A stretch of 8,574 nt of DNA from Treponema sp. UBA7590 (GTDB lineage: Bacteria > Spirochaetota > Spirochaetia > Treponematales > Treponemataceae), in NCBI GenBank assembly GCA_002478955.1, contig DLKK01000076.1, positions 40,440 through 49,013 on the forward strand, given 5' to 3'. Shown one piece after another: positions 1 to 6,758 of the stretch (its first letter is position 1; every line of letters begins with the position of its first letter). Under the pieces are notes generated by a model. That model did no database searches, had not been told where the DNA came from, and worked only from the letters and a program-made list of their open reading frames with translations. A program made the translations under genes and the position numbers.

Positions 1-155
1 TCCAGACGGTTGTGCTCGCGCTTTGCTTGTGTTGCTTTGGGTGCTATGCACTTTAATTGATACAATCGCACAAAGTCTTCAAAAATTAAAAATCTGACTA
101 CGCTTCTGTTAGCTTTGAAATAAAAACTTGATATTCTTGCAAGGAAGGTGGAGCA

Positions 156-190
156 AATTGTAAATTCGCTGAGAGCGATTTTTCACAATT
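156..190 (+). repeat. Imperfect inverted repeat, possible weak terminator
   Basis: The arms AATTGT (156-161) and ACAATT (185-190) enclose a second inverted pair, CGCT (167-170) and AGCG (174-177), around a GAG loop. The 3' arm of the inner hairpin is followed by a run of T (179-183). This could form a weak intrinsic terminator for transcription entering from upstream. The GC core is only four base pairs and the flanking pairing is broken by mismatches, so the call is tentative. Confidence 0.3.
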
Positions 191-209
191 CATAAAAATT
201 CACTATTCT
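182..209 (+). promoter_or_regulatory. Candidate sigma70-type promoter for the exonuclease gene
   Basis: A -35-like TTCACA (182-187, five of six consensus matches) is followed after 16 bases by a -10-like TATTCT (204-209, four of six). Transcription would start near 216, leaving a short leader that still contains the GGGGA ribosome binding site at 221-225. In AT-rich DNA such matches arise easily by chance, and the -35 overlaps the inverted repeat. Confidence 0.3.
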
Positions 210-233
210 TGCTAAAAACTGGGGAAATTGGTT

Positions 234-1157
234 ATGGATAAGACTTATCTTTTTTTTGATATTGAATGTGCCAACTGTTTTGGCGGTGTTGGAAAAATGT
301 GCTCGTTTGGGTATGTTATTGTAAATCAGGACTGGACAATTCTTGACGAGGATGATGTGGTTATGAATCCTGAGACAGAATTTGACTGGTATCTTTTTGA
401 CCAGAAGCATGGATGCAAACTTGCGTATTCAAAAGATTATTTTAGGGCACAGCGCAACTTTGAAAGCTATTACAGCGGCATAAAAAAAATGATGGAAGCT
501 AGCGGCCGGAAAATTTTCGGTTTTTCTGTGAAAAATGATATGGGATTTCTTCAGAGTGCCTGCGAACGTTACAATTTGCCTTCCATAAATTATGCGGCTT
601 ACGACATTGCAAAAATCATTGACAGTGCAAACAGCGTAAAAAATGGAAAAAGCCTGGAAGACTGGTGCAGAATATACAAAGTTCCGTGCGAGAATTTGGT
701 TTCCCATAAGTCAAGCGACGATGCGAAAATGACAATGCTTCTTTTTAAGGCGTTCTGTGAGTCAAAAAATGAAACCATGGATTCTTTGGCGGAAAAAAAC
801 AAGGGAAACAAGCTGAGTATAGAAAAATTTCTTGAGCAGCGCGAGATAAACCGTCACAACAAGGAGATTATTGAGAAAATTTCTGCGCTTTACGGAAAAA
901 AGGCAAAAGCATTTTTGTCGCAGCGGTTGAACGGAAATTTTGCGCTTGGTTTTAAAATCAAAAAAGACGTTGATTTCAGCCTGAAAATTGCCGAACTGAT
1001 TTACAAGCACGGAGGAATTCTTCAGAAAAGCCTGAAATCGAACGGAACAATAGTTGTTGAGGACGATTGTCGTCCGGAAATCATAGAAGACTTGCACAGT
1101 CGGAATTTGAAGACAATTACAGTTTCTGAAATTTTAGAAACAACACGAATGGAATAA
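234..1157 (+). CDS. DEDDh-family (DnaQ-like) 3'-5' exonuclease with probable BRCT-like C-terminus
   Basis: Predicted cytoplasmic nuclease of 307 residues that would remove nucleotides from 3' ends using two metal ions. All the DEDDh signature residues are visible: Asp9 and Glu11 in the FFDIE motif (Exo I), Asp102 in the KNDMGFL stretch (Exo II), and His158 with Asp163 in HKSSDDA (Exo III). The nuclease domain covers about residues 4-175. A charged helical linker follows, and the last 70 or so residues (IAELIYKHGG, then a TIVVEDD strand and a final VSEILE helix) look like a BRCT fold. That domain call is an inference from pattern. The ATG at 234 is preferred over the in-frame TTG at 228 because GGGGA at 221-225 lies eight bases before the ATG but too close to the TTG. 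The substrate could be DNA or RNA. It is not the replicative polymerase proofreading subunit in any demonstrable way. A 137-base gap with a promoter separates it from sufC, so it is probably an independent transcription unit. Confidence 0.85.
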   Translation: MDKTYLFFDIECANCFGGVGKMCSFGYVIVNQDWTILDEDDVVMNPETEFDWYLFDQKHGCKLAYSKDYFRAQRNFESYYSGIKKMMEASGRKIFGFSVKNDMGFLQSACERYNLPSINYAAYDIAKIIDSANSVKNGKSLEDWCRIYKVPCENLVSHKSSDDAKMTMLLFKAFCESKNETMDSLAEKNKGNKLSIEKFLEQREINRHNKEIIEKISALYGKKAKAFLSQRLNGNFALGFKIKKDVDFSLKIAELIYKHGGILQKSLKSNGTIVVEDDCRPEIIEDLHSRNLKTITVSEILETTRME

Positions 1158-1230
1158 ATTTGAAAAAAAATATAAAATCATCTTGTTACGGAAAGAGTTG
1201 TTGTTTGCTAACTTAGTCGCATTGTTTACT

Positions 1231-1259
1231 TTGCCGATTTACTGTAAATTCAGTATATT
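1231..1259 (+). promoter_or_regulatory. Probable sigma70-type promoter of the suf cluster
   Basis: TTGCCG (1231-1236, four of six matches to the -35 consensus) and TATATT (1254-1259, five of six to the -10) are separated by the optimal 17 bases. A start near 1266 would give a leader of about 29 bases carrying the AAGGGG ribosome binding site at 1284-1289. It lies in the only gap over 100 bases before sufC, where a promoter for the cluster is expected. Confidence 0.6.
1237..1249. promoter_or_regulatory. Perfect 13-base palindrome in the promoter spacer, candidate operator
   Basis: ATTTAC-T-GTAAAT is a perfect inverted repeat with six-base arms around a single T. It starts immediately after the -35 hexamer and ends four bases before the -10, so a bound dimer would block RNA polymerase. 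Suf operons in other bacteria are commonly controlled by iron or Fe-S sensing regulators (Fur, IscR or SufR types). Which regulator would act here cannot be told from the sequence, and no regulator gene is in the window. Confidence 0.45.
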
Positions 1260-1294
1260 GAAACTAAATTCTCGACTTCCTTTAAGGGGCGAAT

Positions 1295-2035
1295 ATGATA
1301 TTGCTTGACGTACAAAATATTTCAGTCAGTGTTGACGAAAAAACTGTCCTTAAGAATTTAAATCTTAAGATTGGCGAAGGTGAAACTCATGTATTGATGG
1401 GACCGAACGGAGCTGGAAAATCGACTCTTGGAAATGTCCTTATGGGAAATCCTGTTTATAGGCTTGATGGCGGAAAAATTATTTTTGACGGGCAGGATTT
1501 GACCAACGAATCCACAGATAAGCGCGCAAAAGCCGGAATGTTTCTTTCGTTCCAGAATCCGCTTGAAGTGCCGGGAATTTCGCTTGAATCATTTATACGT
1601 TCTGCCATTCAGCAAAGAACTGGCGAGCGCGTGAAACTTTTTCAGTTCCAGAAGGAACTTCAGAAAAATATGCAGCTTTTGAATATGGATGAAAGTTACG
1701 CAAAGCGAGATTTAAATGTTGGATTTTCTGGTGGCGAGCGCAAAAAAAGCGAAATTCTTCAGCTTTTGATGTTAAAGCCGAAATTCGCAATTCTTGATGA
1801 AACTGATTCAGGGCTTGATGTTGATGCTGTGCGCACGGTTTCTAAAGGTGTTGAGGAATACCAGAAAAATCAGAACGGCGGACTTTTGATTATTACTCAT
1901 TCAACACGGATTTTGGAAAGTCTGCATGTTGATTACACTCATGTGCTTGTGAAAGGACAGATTGTAAAAACTGGTGATGGTTCGCTTGTTGAGGAAATAA
2001 ACGAAAAGGGTTTTGACAAATATATCAATGGCTAA
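1295..2035 (+). CDS. sufC: SufC, ATPase of the SufBCD Fe-S cluster scaffold
   Basis: A 246-residue cytoplasmic ABC-type ATPase, normal length for SufC, which binds SufB and SufD and powers conformational changes during Fe-S cluster assembly. It is not a membrane transporter component. Visible motifs in order: Walker A GPNGAGKST (36-44), Q-loop Gln87 in SFQNPLEVPG (the PLEVPG stretch is typical of SufC), ABC signature SGGE (145-148) followed by RKK, Walker B FAILDE (164-169) running into the SufC-characteristic ETDSGLD, and the H-loop His202. The ATG at 1295 is preceded by AAGGGG at 1284-1289. It is the first gene of the suf cluster and is followed by an unusually long, structured 198-base gap before sufB. 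Confidence 0.97.
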   Translation: MILLDVQNISVSVDEKTVLKNLNLKIGEGETHVLMGPNGAGKSTLGNVLMGNPVYRLDGGKIIFDGQDLTNESTDKRAKAGMFLSFQNPLEVPGISLESFIRSAIQQRTGERVKLFQFQKELQKNMQLLNMDESYAKRDLNVGFSGGERKKSEILQLLMLKPKFAILDETDSGLDVDAVRTVSKGVEEYQKNQNGGLLIITHSTRILESLHVDYTHVLVKGQIVKTGDGSLVEEINEKGFDKYING

Positions 2036-2068
2036 GGGGCGTTGCGGGACCTCCCGCTGGAAGGGGTA

Positions 2069-2092
2069 GGCGAAAACCGCAAGGTTTGAGCC
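2069..2092 (+). other. Hairpin with GNRA tetraloop and tandem G-A internal loop
   Basis: GGC (2069-2071) pairs with GCC (2090-2092). A symmetric GA/GA internal loop (2072-2073 with 2088-2089) follows, then AAACC (2074-2078) pairs with GGTTT (2083-2087), closed by the tetraloop GCAA (2079-2082). Tandem sheared G-A pairs and GNRA loops are typical of stable, folded RNA, so this part argues that the element acts as RNA. The arrangement could also be chance within a DNA palindrome. Confidence 0.5.
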
Positions 2093-2124
2093 GAGGGGAA
2101 GACTTTCCCCGCTTGAAGTGAGAG

Positions 2125-2151
2125 CCAGAAATTGACTTTGGCAATTTCTGG
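2125..2151 (+). repeat. Perfect 10-bp inverted repeat
   Basis: CCAGAAATTG (2125-2134) and CAATTTCTGG (2142-2151) are exact reverse complements around the seven-base loop ACTTTGG. A G-T wobble can extend the stem by one pair. This is the longest perfect stem in the block. It is not followed directly by a T-run, so it does not look like an ordinary intrinsic terminator. Confidence 0.75.
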
Positions 2152-2154
2152 TAA

Positions 2155-2178
2155 GTTCAGACAGCAAGGCGTCTGAAC
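2155..2178 (+). repeat. Perfect 8-bp inverted repeat
   Basis: GTTCAGAC (2155-2162) and GTCTGAAC (2171-2178) are exact reverse complements around the eight-base loop AGCAAGGC. It lies three bases after the 10-bp repeat, so the two hairpins could stack coaxially in RNA. Confidence 0.75.
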
Positions 2179-2233
2179 GGCGGGAAGAATTCCCCATCTG
2201 AATCAGAAAAGTTCCATTTTTTTAAGGAATATT

Positions 2234-3652
2234 ATGGCTGACGAAAAAACAAATATTCACGATATAAATCAGGATTTTTATAATTTCCGCTACGAGGAGT
2301 CCGAAAAGGAATTTTACCGCATTGAATCGGGGCTGAATCCTGAGATTGTAAAAAAACTTAGCGAGGAAAAGGGCGATCCTGAATGGATGCGCGAATTCCG
2401 GCTGAAATCGCTTGAGCAGTACAATAAAATGGGCGTTTCGGTGAACTGGATGCCTAATATCGAGGGGCTTCATATAGAAGATATTTCAACGTATGTGCGC
2501 CCGAAGACAAAAATGGCTGGAAGTTGGGAAGATGTTCCTGATGATATAAAAAATACTTTTGAAAAACTGGGAATTCCGGAAGCGGAGCGAAAAAGTCTTG
2601 CCGGAGTTGGCGCCCAGTATGATTCCGAGCTGGTTTACCACAATATTCAGGATGAGGTTGCAAAACAGGGCGTTGTTTACCTTGATTTTGAGAGCGCGCT
2701 GAAAAGTCCTGAGTGGGGACCGATGGTAAAAGAATATTTTATGACGTTGATTACGCCAAAAGACCACAAATTTGCGGCTCTGCACGGAGCTGTCTGGTCT
2801 GGCGGCTCATTTGTATATGTCCCGAAGGGCGTAAAGCTTTCGTTTCCACTTCAGTCTTATTTTAGGTTGAATGCGAAAGGTGCAGGACAATTTGAGCATA
2901 CTCTTATTATTGTTGATGAAGGGGCGGATCTTCATTTTATTGAAGGTTGTTCAGCGCCAAAATACAATGTGGCGAATCTTCATGCCGGGGCGGTTGAGCT
3001 TTTTGTAAAGAAAAACGCGCATCTTCGTTATTCGACAATTGAGAACTGGTCCAAAAATATGTACAACCTGAACACAAAGCGTGCAAAGGTTGAGGAAGGC
3101 GGTTCTATTGAATGGATTTCAGGGTCTTTTGGAAGCCATGTCGGTTGTCTTTATCCGGAAAGCGATCTGGTCGGAAAAAATGCGCGCGCAGAATTTACAG
3201 GCGTGACTTTTGCCGGTGCGGGGCAGGAACTTGATACTGGTGCAAAAATGGTTCATCTTGCGCCGGACACAACCAGCGTTATTACAACAAAATCAATTTC
3301 AAAGGGCGGTGGTGCTTCAATATATCGTTCTGCGGTTTATATTGCAAAAGAGGCTGTAGGCTCCAAGGCGAGCGTTTCATGCGCTTCTCTTATGCTGGAC
3401 AGCAAGAGCCGGAGCGACACAATCCCTGCAAATGTTGTCCTTACGGACAAGGCTGATGTTGGACATGAGGCAAAAATCGGGCGGATTTCGAATGATGCGG
3501 TTTTTTATCTGATGAGTCGTGGAATCAGCGAGGAAGAGGCTCGGAGCATGATTGTCAGCGGTTTTGCAAATCCTGTCTCAAAGGAGCTTCCGCTTGAGTA
3601 TGCGGTTGAGATGAACAATCTTATCCGGCTTGAAATGAAGGGGACAATGTGA
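2234..3652 (+). CDS. sufB: SufB, Fe-S cluster assembly scaffold protein
   Basis: A 472-residue cytoplasmic protein, normal SufB length, forming the SufBC2D scaffold on which sulfur and iron are joined into a nascent cluster. The N-terminal part (to about residue 130) is helical, including the PEWMREFRLKSLEQY stretch that is typical of SufB. The middle is the long beta-helix core. The C-terminal helical part (ISEEEARSMIVSGF, then ELPLEYAVEMN) is the conserved SufC-contact region. Cys383, in SVSCASLMLDSKSRSDTIP, aligns with the cysteine known from E. coli SufB to be essential for cluster formation (Cys405 there). Glu412 in GHEAKIGRI aligns with E. coli Glu434. The ATG at 2234 has AAGGA five bases upstream. 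Its stop overlaps the sufD start, indicating translational coupling. Confidence 0.97.
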   Translation: MADEKTNIHDINQDFYNFRYEESEKEFYRIESGLNPEIVKKLSEEKGDPEWMREFRLKSLEQYNKMGVSVNWMPNIEGLHIEDISTYVRPKTKMAGSWEDVPDDIKNTFEKLGIPEAERKSLAGVGAQYDSELVYHNIQDEVAKQGVVYLDFESALKSPEWGPMVKEYFMTLITPKDHKFAALHGAVWSGGSFVYVPKGVKLSFPLQSYFRLNAKGAGQFEHTLIIVDEGADLHFIEGCSAPKYNVANLHAGAVELFVKKNAHLRYSTIENWSKNMYNLNTKRAKVEEGGSIEWISGSFGSHVGCLYPESDLVGKNARAEFTGVTFAGAGQELDTGAKMVHLAPDTTSVITTKSISKGGGASIYRSAVYIAKEAVGSKASVSCASLMLDSKSRSDTIPANVVLTDKADVGHEAKIGRISNDAVFYLMSRGISEEEARSMIVSGFANPVSKELPLEYAVEMNNLIRLEMKGTM

Positions 3653-4740
3653 TGGCTGAATCTTTAAAAATAAATAAGCTTGTTTCTCCGTCTTGGAGCT
3701 GGCTGAAAATAAATGAGGCAGAACTGAATTTCGATTTTTCGCTGGAAAATGTTCTTCCGGAAACAAGAAACGGACAGAATATTGTATTTTGCGAAAACGG
3801 TGATGAGCTGAAAAAAGAATTCCCTGAGCTTTTGTCTGGAACGGGAAAATCCTCTGACGCAGTTTTTGAAAGTTCAGATTCTGGAAAAAAATCTTTTTCG
3901 CTTGGAATTTCTATCCCGGAAAATGCGAAAATTGAAAAACCTCTTGTTCTGAACTACGATTTTTCAGAAAAAAATCATGCGCTTACAAGACAGATAATTG
4001 TTGCCGGTGAGAATTCCGAGGCGACTGTAATAATTGTGAATTCTTCAGAAAAAAATGCGGCAGGTTTTCAGGCTTTTCGAACTGAAGTTTACGCTAAACC
4101 GAATTCCAGAATCCGGATTGTGAAAGTGCAGTTGCTGGGCGCTGGATTTGTTCAGGTTGATGATACGGCTTCTTATGCGGCGGAAAATTCGGAAATCGAG
4201 CTTACGCATGTTGAACTGGGAGCTTCAAAAGTTTATGTTGGCGCTGGCTGCAATTTGAAGGAATACAAAGGTTCGTTCAAATCTGACCTTGGATATTATC
4301 TGAGGGATGACCAGTTCCTTGATATGAATTTTCTTGTGAATCATTTTGGCAAAAAAACTTTGTGCAAAATGAAGGTCGCTGGCTCGTTGAACGATAATTC
4401 CAAAAAAACTTATCGCGGTACGATTGATTTTAAGACCGGAAGCTCAGGCTCGGCTGGTGATGAACAGGAAGAAACACTTTTGCTTAGTCCGGATGTTGTT
4501 AATAATTCAATGCCGATAATCCTTTGTACAGAGGAAGATATTTCCGGCGAGCATGGTGCTACAATCGGCCGCTTGAGCGATGAAATTCTTTTTTATATGG
4601 AATCGCGTGGAATCAGCAGGGAAAATGCTGAAAAAATTATTGCGCGGGCAAAAGTGCAGGCGGTTTCTTCAACAATAAATGATGAAGAGACTGTTGAAAA
4701 AATCAATTCTGAAATGAACGCAATTTTTGGCGAGGAATAA
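3652..4740 (+). CDS. sufD: SufD, SufB partner in the Fe-S scaffold
   Basis: A 362-residue cytoplasmic paralogue of SufB that pairs with it in the SufBC2D complex and helps iron entry. The variable N-terminus is followed by a beta-helix core and the conserved C-terminal block SGEHGATIGRLSDEILFYME, then SRGISRENAEKIIARA. His301 in EHGATIGR aligns with the E. coli SufD histidine (His360) that, with SufB Cys405, forms the cluster-building interface. The ATG at 3652 is chosen over the in-frame GTG at 3649: it overlaps the sufB TGA in a TGATG arrangement, and AAGGGG at 3638-3643 sits eight bases before it. Using the GTG would add one residue. The protein is rather short for a SufD (E. coli about 420), with the difference in the N-terminal region. 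Confidence 0.95.
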   Translation: MAESLKINKLVSPSWSWLKINEAELNFDFSLENVLPETRNGQNIVFCENGDELKKEFPELLSGTGKSSDAVFESSDSGKKSFSLGISIPENAKIEKPLVLNYDFSEKNHALTRQIIVAGENSEATVIIVNSSEKNAAGFQAFRTEVYAKPNSRIRIVKVQLLGAGFVQVDDTASYAAENSEIELTHVELGASKVYVGAGCNLKEYKGSFKSDLGYYLRDDQFLDMNFLVNHFGKKTLCKMKVAGSLNDNSKKTYRGTIDFKTGSSGSAGDEQEETLLLSPDVVNNSMPIILCTEEDISGEHGATIGRLSDEILFYMESRGISRENAEKIIARAKVQAVSSTINDEETVEKINSEMNAIFGEE

Positions 4741-4755
4741 AGGCAAGGTTCTGAA

Positions 4756-5976
4756 ATGGCAAACGTTTTTAAAAAAGATTTTTCAATTTTTAAAACTCCA
4801 GAAAATAGAGGTCTGATTTATTTTGACAATGCGGCTACAACGCAACGTCCTGATTGTGTTGTAAATGCAATTTCTGATTTTTATGCGCACAACAACGCGA
4901 ATCCATTGCGCGGACTTTATGACTTGAGCGGCAGGGCAACAGAGGATTATGAGAATGCACGTCACACAGTTGCCAAGTTCTTGAACGCAAAAGACTGTGA
5001 GATTATTTTTACGCGGAATGCCTCGGAAAGCCTGAATCTGGTTGCCTACACTTATGGAATGGCGAATATAAAAGCTGGCGATGAAATTGTTGTTTCTGTT
5101 GCTGAGCATCATTCGAACATTCTTCCGTGGCAGATGGTCTGCAAGGAAAAAGGCGCAAAACTTGTTTTTCTTGAACCTGACAAAGTTTCCGGAGAAATCC
5201 CTGAGTCTGAATTTGCAAAAATAAACGAAAAAACCAAAATTGTTGCGGTCGGGCAGGTTTCAAATGTGCTTGGAATAACAAATCCTGTGAAAAAAATTGC
5301 GGAGCTTGCGCATAAAGTCGGGGCAATCTGTGTTGTTGACGGCGCGCAGTCTGTTCCTCACCTAAAGGTTGACGTAAAAGATATTGATGCTGATTTCTTT
5401 GCTTTTAGTGGACATAAACTTTGCGGTCCTATGGGAATCGGCGTTCTTTATGGAAAAAAAGAAATCTTAGAGGAAGTGCCGCCGTTTTTGCGTGGCGGAG
5501 AAATGATTGAATATGTTACCCGCGATGACGCGACCTGGGCTGAGCTTCCGCATAAATTTGAAGCCGGAACAGTGAATGCGAGCGGGGCTGTGGGGCTTGC
5601 CGCTGCAATAAAATATATCCAGTCAATTGGATTTGAAAAGATTGAGGAACATTGTAATAATCTTGCGGCAATTTTGATTGAAAAAATGAGACAGAATCCG
5701 TACATAAAAATCATTGGAAATCCTGACCCGCAAAAACATTGTGGAATTGTTACTTTCACTGTTGAAGGAGTTCATCCGCACGATGTGGCTTCTCTTCTGG
5801 ATACAGAAAAAATTGCAATCCGGGCCGGACATCACTGCGCGCAGCCGCTTGGAGCTTATCTTGGAGTTCCTGCAACGGCACGGGCCAGCCTGTATTTTTA
5901 CAATGATGAGGAAGAAGTCGAGCGTTTTTATTCAGTTTTGTGCAATATTCGGAAAATGAGTGGATATAAAGACTAG
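4756..5976 (+). CDS. sufS: SufS, group II cysteine desulfurase
   Basis: A 406-residue pyridoxal-phosphate enzyme that converts L-cysteine to L-alanine and holds the released sulfur as a persulfide for Fe-S assembly. The expected landmarks are all present: N-terminal YFDNAATTQRP; His118 in AEHHSN, which stacks on the cofactor; VDGAQSVPH with the cofactor-binding Asp; the Schiff-base Lys221 in FSGHKLCGP; and the catalytic Cys361 in RAGHHCAQPLG. The RxGHHCA context marks the group II (SufS) type rather than IscS. Length is typical. The ATG at 4756 follows the sufD stop by 15 bases, with AAGG at 4745-4748. Group II enzymes are weak alone and need a sulfur acceptor; here SufU, encoded three genes downstream, is the natural partner. 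Confidence 0.97.
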   Translation: MANVFKKDFSIFKTPENRGLIYFDNAATTQRPDCVVNAISDFYAHNNANPLRGLYDLSGRATEDYENARHTVAKFLNAKDCEIIFTRNASESLNLVAYTYGMANIKAGDEIVVSVAEHHSNILPWQMVCKEKGAKLVFLEPDKVSGEIPESEFAKINEKTKIVAVGQVSNVLGITNPVKKIAELAHKVGAICVVDGAQSVPHLKVDVKDIDADFFAFSGHKLCGPMGIGVLYGKKEILEEVPPFLRGGEMIEYVTRDDATWAELPHKFEAGTVNASGAVGLAAAIKYIQSIGFEKIEEHCNNLAAILIEKMRQNPYIKIIGNPDPQKHCGIVTFTVEGVHPHDVASLLDTEKIAIRAGHHCAQPLGAYLGVPATARASLYFYNDEEEVERFYSVLCNIRKMSGYKD

Positions 5977-6007
5977 AATTCATTAAAATCATTGCAGAGA
6001 GTGAAAT

Positions 6008-6724
6008 TTGAACGCAAAACGAATTTTATTTATTTTATTAAGTTTGTTTTCTCTTTCGGTCTGTTTTTCTTCCTGTGCAACTACAAAATTTTATAATACG
6101 CGCGATGTTGAGATAATTTCTGAGGAAGAAGCATTAGACGCGACTGGAAACCCTGATTCAAATTCAATTCATTATGTTGAAAAAAATAGGACTGTAAAGT
6201 CAACGTGCACTCCTGACGCTAAGCTTATGGCATTTTATTCGTTTGGGCTTCCTTGGGTTGTTCTTGGTTGCACTGTTCGCGAAGCCGCAAAAGTTGTGGG
6301 ATATTCTGCGCTGAATGTTTTTGCCGGAAGTTTTGCATATTACCGCGCAAAAAACAGTGATGGCAATTTCTGGGGATTTATTCTGCCTAACACAAAACAA
6401 GATGCGAAGGAACTTAGGCGACTTAAGGCGGAATACAAGAATTCAGATTTGTACAAATACAAAAAATACCGCAAGCCTTTAACAAAAGCTGAAATAACTG
6501 ATAATATCATAGAGGAAGAAGTGAACTGGAACGATGAAAGAAAAATTATTTCTTCCACGACAAATACAGTTTCTGTAAAGACAAGCATCTCGGACTCGGC
6601 AAAGCGGGTTTCCAGGCAGGCGTCTGTTATTGGTGGTGTTGTTGGTTCTGTGACGTCTGTCATCTGTGGGATTCCGAGCTGGATTATCGGTTTTGTTGTT
6701 GCTCTGGCGTGTGATAAAAATTAA
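6008..6724 (+). CDS. Predicted lipoprotein of unknown function inside the suf cluster
   Basis: A 238-residue protein whose family I do not recognise. The N-terminus is a lipoprotein signal: positive residues (NAKR), a hydrophobic core, then FSSC with Cys23 as the probable lipidated residue. Phe at the -3 position is unusual in general but tolerated by relaxed spirochaete lipoboxes. A short acidic segment follows. Residues 73-112 are largely hydrophobic or small (LMAFYSFGLPWVVLG, then AKVVGYSALNVFAGS). The middle is basic and rich in Lys and Tyr, and residues 205-235 form a glycine-rich hydrophobic segment (SVIGGVVGS, then IIGFVVALA), probably membrane-inserted or membrane-associated. The start is a TTG at 6008. 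No other in-frame start gives a complete signal peptide, and GAGAG lies six bases upstream. It follows sufS by 31 bases with no terminator, so co-transcription is likely. Confidence 0.75.
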   Translation: MNAKRILFILLSLFSLSVCFSSCATTKFYNTRDVEIISEEEALDATGNPDSNSIHYVEKNRTVKSTCTPDAKLMAFYSFGLPWVVLGCTVREAAKVVGYSALNVFAGSFAYYRAKNSDGNFWGFILPNTKQDAKELRRLKAEYKNSDLYKYKKYRKPLTKAEITDNIIEEEVNWNDERKIISSTTNTVSVKTSISDSAKRVSRQASVIGGVVGSVTSVICGIPSWIIGFVVALACDKN

Positions 6725-6758
6725 GGATACTTTATAAATCTATAAAAAGGGGAAAATT

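Larger units (their letters stand above)
1..233. other. Upstream non-coding stretch, possible tail of a preceding gene or repeat
   Basis: No convincing gene is visible here. On the + strand, frame 2 stays open from the window edge to a TGA at 95-97 (31 codons, rich in Leu, Val, Ala and Cys), and frame 1 is open to a TGA at 58-60. Either could be the last codons of a truncated upstream gene, but neither has a recognisable motif. The first 60 bases contain a degenerate, low-complexity series of TTGCTT/GCTTTG-like words, which may instead belong to an intergenic repeat. The rest is AT-rich and holds the inverted repeat and promoter candidate listed separately. Confidence 0.4.
2036..2195. repeat. 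GC-rich block of six consecutive hairpins between sufC and sufB
   Basis: Starting directly after the sufC stop codon, this stretch is visibly richer in G and C than the flanking genes and contains six successive inverted repeats: GCGGG/CCCGC (2044-2057, four-base loop); a GCAA-capped hairpin (2069-2092); GGGGAA/TTCCCC (2095-2110, loop GACT); a perfect 10-bp stem (2125-2151); a perfect 8-bp stem (2155-2178); and GGGAA/TTCCC (2182-2194, loop GAA). No start codon with a ribosome binding site and credible protein lies inside. Dense adjacent palindromes of this type suggest either a dispersed intergenic repeat (REP- or MITE-like) or a structured RNA. Within an operon it would be transcribed and could affect mRNA processing, stability or readthrough between sufC and sufB. 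The remaining bases to 2233 are AT-rich, with a T7 run at 2217-2223 and the sufB ribosome binding site. Confidence 0.7.

Noticed and set aside
1901..2197. A 98-codon open frame on the minus strand across the hairpin element and the end of sufC
   Set aside because: It overlaps the well-supported sufC gene, and its length follows from the GC-rich palindromic block lacking stop codons. No protein family pattern is visible.
2182..2223. GGGAA/TTCCC hairpin followed by a T7 run as an intrinsic terminator before sufB
   Set aside because: The T-run starts 22 bases after the stem, too far for a standard Rho-independent terminator, and termination here would cut sufB off from its promoter.
4783..5992. 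Several open frames of 70-110 codons on the minus strand, and an 81-codon + strand frame, within sufS
   Set aside because: They are shadows of a gene with intact catalytic motifs, lack ribosome binding sites, and show no recognisable family.
6733..6746. Doubled TATAAA (6733-6738 and 6741-6746) as an internal promoter for the LPP20-type lipoprotein
   Set aside because: No acceptable -35 hexamer lies 15-19 bases upstream of either copy, and the region is simply AT-rich.
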